Assembly (NCBI GenBank): GCA_002783525.1
Contig: PFGS01000283.1
Coordinates: forward strand, 829-18,935
Source: Ignavibacteriales bacterium CG12_big_fil_rev_8_21_14_0_65_30_8
GTDB taxonomy: Bacteria > Bacteroidota > Ignavibacteria > Ignavibacteriales > Ignavibacteriaceae
DNA length: 18,107 bases
Direction: 5' to 3'
In this document: one piece after another, positions 14,938 to 18,107 of the stretch
Layout: every line of letters begins with the position of its first letter
Position numbering within the stretch: the stretch's first letter is position 1
Notes under the pieces: model-generated
The model's input: only the letters and a program-made list of their open reading frames with translations
Told to the model about the DNA's origin: nothing
Databases searched by the model: none
Program-made: the position numbers and the translations under genes

Positions 14938-15213
14938 ATGAAAATAGGCAAAAACATTAGGAATTTAGCGTTAGTGTTTACATTTGCCGTCACTACAATT
15001 TCTTTTGTAGGTTGCGGTGGTGTTAGCGACACTCAGATGATGGAGCTAAATAACCTGAAAGCTGAAGTAAATGCGCTTCAGGCTGAATCAACATCATTGA
15101 AACAAGAAAGAGACGATCTACAGAGACAAATTGCAGAGAAAAATGCAAAACTTGAGGAATGTCAAAGAGTTACTGAAGAGACAAAAGCAAATCTTAAAAA
15201 AATGAAGAACTAA
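14938..15213 (+). CDS. Lpp-like coiled-coil lipoprotein
   Basis: A 91-residue protein. The signal peptide has a hydrophobic core (about 10-22) and a lipobox F-V-G-C (Cys26). The mature part is one continuous helix with heptad spacing (about 36-85) in which L, V and I recur every three to four residues, for example L-N-N-L-K-A-E-V-N-A-L. This is the build of Braun-type murein lipoproteins, which form trimers and tether the outer membrane. The C-terminus K-K-M-K-N has lysines but does not end in one, so covalent linkage to peptidoglycan is uncertain. A second cysteine (Cys75) lies in the helix and could cross-link chains. A near-consensus promoter and a strong AAAGGAG site suggest abundant expression. 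The LysM gene 21 nt downstream makes a shared envelope role likely. Confidence 0.85.
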   Translation: MKIGKNIRNLALVFTFAVTTISFVGCGGVSDTQMMELNNLKAEVNALQAESTSLKQERDDLQRQIAEKNAKLEECQRVTEETKANLKKMKN

Positions 15214-15234
15214 AAAGAAATTGGAGAAAAAAAC

Positions 15235-15915
15235 ATGAAATTATATAAATCAATTTTCGGTGTCTTCGCTCTTCTTTTGATCTTTTCAGCCAATATTTTG
15301 GCTCAAGATACTGAGATGACCGAAGAACAATGGGAAGCTCAAATGGCTAATTTGAGAGCCCAAAAAACAGCTCTTACTAGTGAAATTGCTTCATTAAAAG
15401 CTGATATAGCTAATTTAAAAAATACAGAAGTTGAAAGTTATGATGACTGTATGAATAAATTATATGATATGTTAGGTGTAACACCTGCAATGGTTGATAA
15501 TTATAGAAGATCAATAAATTCACTTGATGGAAAAATCTCAGCTCAACAAAGCCCAAAGACAGATAGGCAAAAAGATCTGGATGCTTTAAAGATGAATAAA
15601 ATGAGTGCATTACCTGAATTTTATACCAGAGTGCATAAAACAATGCAAAGAGATCTTGACACTTGGGTTGATACTCCACCTGAAATTAATTACACAGTTG
15701 TTAGAGGAGATCACTTATGGGGTATAGCTAAGAAGAAAGAACATTATGGAAATGGTTTTGCTTGGCCAATGATTTACAAAGCAAACCGCGACAAGATTAA
15801 AAACCCGGATTTAATTTATCCAAAACAGGTATTCAAAATACCTAACTTAACTGAAGAAGAAAAAGCTAAATACGACAAAATTAGAAGGAATTACAAACCA
15901 GCTCCTGTTCAATAA
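15235..15915 (+). CDS. Exported coiled-coil protein with C-terminal LysM domain
   Basis: A 226-residue protein with a signal peptide (1-23, cleavage L-A before Gln24). A coiled-coil stretch (about 32-63, with L-R-A-Q-K-T-A-L and I-A-S-L-K-A-D-I) comes next, then a helical middle and a LysM domain (about 152-203). The LysM part opens Y-T-V-V-R-G-D-H-L-W-G-I-A, contains W-P-M-I-Y-K-A-N-R and ends P-K-Q-V-F-K-I-P. LysM binds N-acetylglucosamine-containing glycans, so this should be a periplasmic peptidoglycan-binding protein; no hydrolase domain is present. A TTGGAG Shine-Dalgarno site precedes the ATG. It shares the Lpp-like gene's promoter and ends in a strong terminator, so the two form a closed two-gene operon. 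A coiled-coil interaction between the two products is plausible but unproven. Confidence 0.88.
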   Translation: MKLYKSIFGVFALLLIFSANILAQDTEMTEEQWEAQMANLRAQKTALTSEIASLKADIANLKNTEVESYDDCMNKLYDMLGVTPAMVDNYRRSINSLDGKISAQQSPKTDRQKDLDALKMNKMSALPEFYTRVHKTMQRDLDTWVDTPPEINYTVVRGDHLWGIAKKKEHYGNGFAWPMIYKANRDKIKNPDLIYPKQVFKIPNLTEEEKAKYDKIRRNYKPAPVQ

Positions 15916-15944
15916 GCTTGTTCTTAAATATTACTATATTATTT

Positions 15945-15980
15945 AAACCCTTATCAATTACGGTTGATGAGGGTTTTTTT
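15945..15980 (+). terminator. Rho-independent terminator of the Lpp-like/LysM operon
   Basis: A 13-bp stem (15945-15957 with 15964-15976, one T-G pair) with loop TTACGG and a core of three G-C pairs at the base runs into a seven-T tract at 15974-15980. It is the clearest terminator in the window. Confidence 0.9.
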
Positions 15981-16001
15981 ATTTAAAATTATAAACCATT
16001 T

Positions 16002-16976
16002 ATGACTGCTGAACAAAAAGAAATTAAATTAGACACCTCAAATATTTTAGAAATACTTGGTGTTAATGATGAAAACCTTAAACAAATTGAAGATAGATTT
16101 AGCGCATCAATTACAGTAAGAGGAGATAGTGTTTTTGTTAAAGGTGTAAAAGATGAAATAGATGTAATTGAAAAAATATTTAAAGAAATGATCTATGTAC
16201 AGAATACTAATGGTAATCTAGATTCTTCCGATGTAAATACAATTATTTTACTTACAAAAGAAGGTAAAGAAATAATTAATAAAGAAGAATATGAATCCAT
16301 TATTCTTTATACAAAAAATGATACGATAAAAGCTAAAACACAGGGGCAAAAAAATTATATTGATATTGCTACAAAGAATGACATTTGTTTTGCTATTGGT
16401 CCGGCTGGGACAGGTAAAACATATTTAGCGGTTGCTTTAGCTGTTGCAGAATTAAAAAAGGGAAATGTAAAAAAAATTATTCTTGCCCGTCCAGCAGTTG
16501 AAGCAGGAGAAAGTTTAGGTTTTTTACCAGGTGACTTTCAGGAAAAAATTGACCCTTACTTAAGACCGCTTTATGATGCATTGGATGACATGATGCCTTC
16601 TGAAAAGCTGAAAGGATATTTGGAAAAAACTATAGTTGAAATTGTACCACTTGCTTATATGAGAGGTAGAACATTAAATAATGCTTTTGTTATTTTGGAT
16701 GAAGCACAAAATGCTACTGATGTTCAAATGAAAATGTTTTTAACAAGATTGGGGGCTAATTCAAAAGCAATAATTACCGGAGATATTACACAAATAGACC
16801 TACCAGGAAAAAGTTTAAGCGGGCTTGTTCAAGCAAAAGATATACTTAGTCATATAGACGGAGTTGGATTTGTATATTTTGATAAGAGCGATATAGTAAG
16901 ACACAAACTTGTAAAAGATATTATTGATGCTTACGAAAAATTTAATAAAACTAACGGAAATAATAATTCAAAATAG
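16002..16976 (+). CDS. phoH: PhoH-like ATPase
   Basis: A cytosolic P-loop ATPase linked to RNA metabolism and stress; the exact reaction is unsettled. The 324 residues match the stand-alone PhoH/PhoL length. An N-terminal KH-like part (about 1-70) has an S-I-T-V-R-G-D-S-V-F-V-K-G strand pattern. The ATPase domain has Walker A G-P-A-G-T-G-K-T (133-140), L-A-R-P-A-V-E-A-G-E (161-170), L-G-F-L-P-G-D (172-178) and Walker B V-I-L-D-E-A-Q-N (230-237), followed by T-G-D-I-T-Q-I-D-L-P. No PIN domain is fused, so it is not the PhoH2 toxin-like type. phoH often lies beside ybeY, but not here. It begins 21 nt after the preceding terminator's T-tract, without a recognisable Shine-Dalgarno site. Its 3' end overlaps mazG by 9 nt on the opposite strand. 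Confidence 0.95.
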   Translation: MTAEQKEIKLDTSNILEILGVNDENLKQIEDRFSASITVRGDSVFVKGVKDEIDVIEKIFKEMIYVQNTNGNLDSSDVNTIILLTKEGKEIINKEEYESIILYTKNDTIKAKTQGQKNYIDIATKNDICFAIGPAGTGKTYLAVALAVAELKKGNVKKIILARPAVEAGESLGFLPGDFQEKIDPYLRPLYDALDDMMPSEKLKGYLEKTIVEIVPLAYMRGRTLNNAFVILDEAQNATDVQMKMFLTRLGANSKAIITGDITQIDLPGKSLSGLVQAKDILSHIDGVGFVYFDKSDIVRHKLVKDIIDAYEKFNKTNGNNNSK

Positions 16977-17729
16977 TTTTTTACTTTCGTTCCAGTAAAA
17001 ATCCATTTCCTCTAAATTTGATTCACCAATTTTCTTCCCATTTTCTTTTAATCTTTTTTCAATGTAATTAAATCTATTTATGAATTTTTTATTTGTTTTT
17101 CTTAAGGCAACTTCAGGATTAAAACCGATAAATCTGACATAATTAATTAAAGCAAAAAACACATCTCCAATTTCTTCCTCAAGTTCTTCTTTAGATTTTT
17201 CCTTTTCTGCTTCATGCATTTCATATAATTCTTCTTCTACCTTCTTCCAAATATCTTCTTTTTCCTCCCAATCAAAACCAACTTTTGACGCTTTTTCTTG
17301 CAATCTGTGCGCTTTTTGTAATGATGGTAAATTAACCGGTATTCCTTCTAAAACCGATTCGCGTCCTTCTTTTAATTTAATTACTTCCCAATTTCGTTTA
17401 ACATCATCTGAGTTATTTACTTTTACATTGCTAAAAATATGCGGATGTCTTTTAATAAGTTTTTCTTTTATTGAACCTATAACATCGTTTATATTAAATT
17501 TATTTTTTTCTTCTGCCATTATTGAGTGAAATACAATATGCAGCAATAAATCACCAAGTTCTTTTTTAAATTCGTTAAAATCATTCTTGTCAATTGCATC
17601 AACAACTTCATAGGCTTCTTCAATCGTTGCTGCTTTAATAGAATCATTTGTTTGTTCTTTATCCCAAGGACACTCTTTTCTTAATTTTCTTACAATAGTT
17701 ACTAATTCTTCAAATTTTGTGTTATCCAT
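16968..17729 (-). CDS. mazG: Nucleoside triphosphate pyrophosphohydrolase MazG
   Basis: Hydrolyses NTPs and damaged or surplus dNTPs to monophosphates plus pyrophosphate, cleaning the nucleotide pool and affecting ppGpp-related stress. The 253 residues contain two MazG domains, like the E. coli enzyme. The first has C-P-W-D-K-E-Q-T (20-27), E-E-A-Y-E (37-41) and E-L-G-D-L-L (57-62), giving the E-x-x-E and E-x-x-D magnesium ligands. R-H-P-H-I-F (94-99) follows, and the second domain has E-E-L-Y-E and E-E-I-G-D-V-F-F-A (185-193). Its end overlaps the phoH end by 9 nt with no room for a shared terminator. It diverges from the RidA gene across 87 nt of A/T-rich DNA. Confidence 0.96.
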   Translation of the reverse strand: MDNTKFEELVTIVRKLRKECPWDKEQTNDSIKAATIEEAYEVVDAIDKNDFNEFKKELGDLLLHIVFHSIMAEEKNKFNINDVIGSIKEKLIKRHPHIFSNVKVNNSDDVKRNWEVIKLKEGRESVLEGIPVNLPSLQKAHRLQEKASKVGFDWEEKEDIWKKVEEELYEMHEAEKEKSKEELEEEIGDVFFALINYVRFIGFNPEVALRKTNKKFINRFNYIEKRLKENGKKIGESNLEEMDFYWNESKKLF

Positions 17730-17816
17730 TTCAATTATTCCATAATAATTAGTTGATAAATTATTTTATATTTATAACATAAAATAATAATATAATAGTT
17801 TACTTAAGGAGTTTTA

Positions 17817-18107
17817 ATGATTGAAGATAAAATAAAAGAACTTGGATTTGAAATACCTGAACCTACAAAACCAATGGCAGCATATTTACCATCAATTAAA
17901 ACTGGTAATTATATTTTTACTGCAGGGCAAGTTCCCTTGGTTAAAGGTGAATTAAAATACAAAGGTAGAGTAGGTGTTGATTTAACTTTAGAAGATGCAC
18001 AAAAAGCAGCACAAATTTGTGCATTAAATTGTTTGGGAGTTGTTAAAAGCATTAGTGGTTCTTTAGAGAATATAGAACAAATTGTTAAACTAACAGTTTT
18101 TGTCTGT
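17817..18107 (+). CDS. RidA-family protein, truncated by window end
   Basis: The first 97 residues are visible; the frame is still open at 18107. A perfect AAGGAG (17806-17811) lies 5 nt before ATG. The sequence shows A-Y-L-P-S-I-K-T-G-N-Y-I-F-T-A-G-Q-V-P (22-40), G-R-V-G (50-53) and a C-A-L-N helix, typical of the longer YjgF/RidA subgroup of about 150 residues rather than classical 125-residue RidA. RidA hydrolyses reactive enamine/imine intermediates, but this subgroup's substrate is not established and the catalytic arginine region lies beyond the window. A TATAAT-like element at 17791-17796 may be its -10, with no good -35 partner. It is a distant fold relative of the C-terminal half of the chorismatase-like protein, without an evident functional link. 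Confidence 0.9.
   Translation, partial: MIEDKIKELGFEIPEPTKPMAAYLPSIKTGNYIFTAGQVPLVKGELKYKGRVGVDLTLEDAQKAAQICALNCLGVVKSISGSLENIEQIVKLTVFVC

Overview
The window is AT-rich (most intergenic stretches are almost pure A/T) and densely packed. It reads as chromosome of a bacterium from the Bacteroidota/Chlorobi/Ignavibacteria lineage, and Ignavibacteria is my best guess. The reasons are lysine- and asparagine-rich proteins, signal peptides ending in S-Q or A-Q, Shine-Dalgarno sites on some genes but not others, multiheme c-type cytochromes, and an EF-P/AccB/AccC order and EF-P sequence of the kind I associate with Ignavibacteria. This taxonomic call rests on recognition, not on a search. Nothing looks like a phage, transposon, plasmid or CRISPR locus.

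Layout. (1) Positions 1-5899 form one plus-strand run: the tail of an unidentified protein, a diheme peroxidase lipoprotein, an eight-heme cytochrome with a TPR tail, a chorismatase-like protein with a C-terminal RidA-type fold, a short DAHP synthase without a regulatory domain, and a small BsuPI-like lipoprotein. (2) A tRNA-Arg(CCG) lies at 5954-6027. (3) Positions 6231-9851 carry a YfgM-like membrane TPR protein, then efp, accB, accC and gcvH. (4) Positions 9960-14846 carry guaA, a cytosolic TPR protein, an exported TPR plus periplasmic-binding-fold protein with LpoA-like architecture, and radC. radC has no ATG, GTG or TTG start and appears to begin at ATT. (5) Positions 14868-15980 are a self-contained cell-envelope unit: a near-consensus promoter, an Lpp-like coiled-coil lipoprotein, a LysM protein and a textbook terminator. 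(6) phoH converges on mazG with overlapping ends. A RidA-family gene diverges from mazG and is cut by the window edge.

How the parts fit together. The two cytochrome genes suggest periplasmic peroxide reduction or electron transfer on the cell surface. The chorismatase-like gene sits 4 nt ahead of an apparently feedback-free DAHP synthase, so a dedicated aromatic branch drawing on chorismate is plausible. This is the most interesting signal I see. The efp-acc-gcvH block joins translation, fatty-acid precursor supply and a lipoyl carrier. The Lpp-like/LysM unit and the LpoA-like protein both point to the peptidoglycan and outer-membrane interface. The rest is housekeeping: GMP synthesis, RadC, PhoH, and the MazG and RidA clean-up enzymes.
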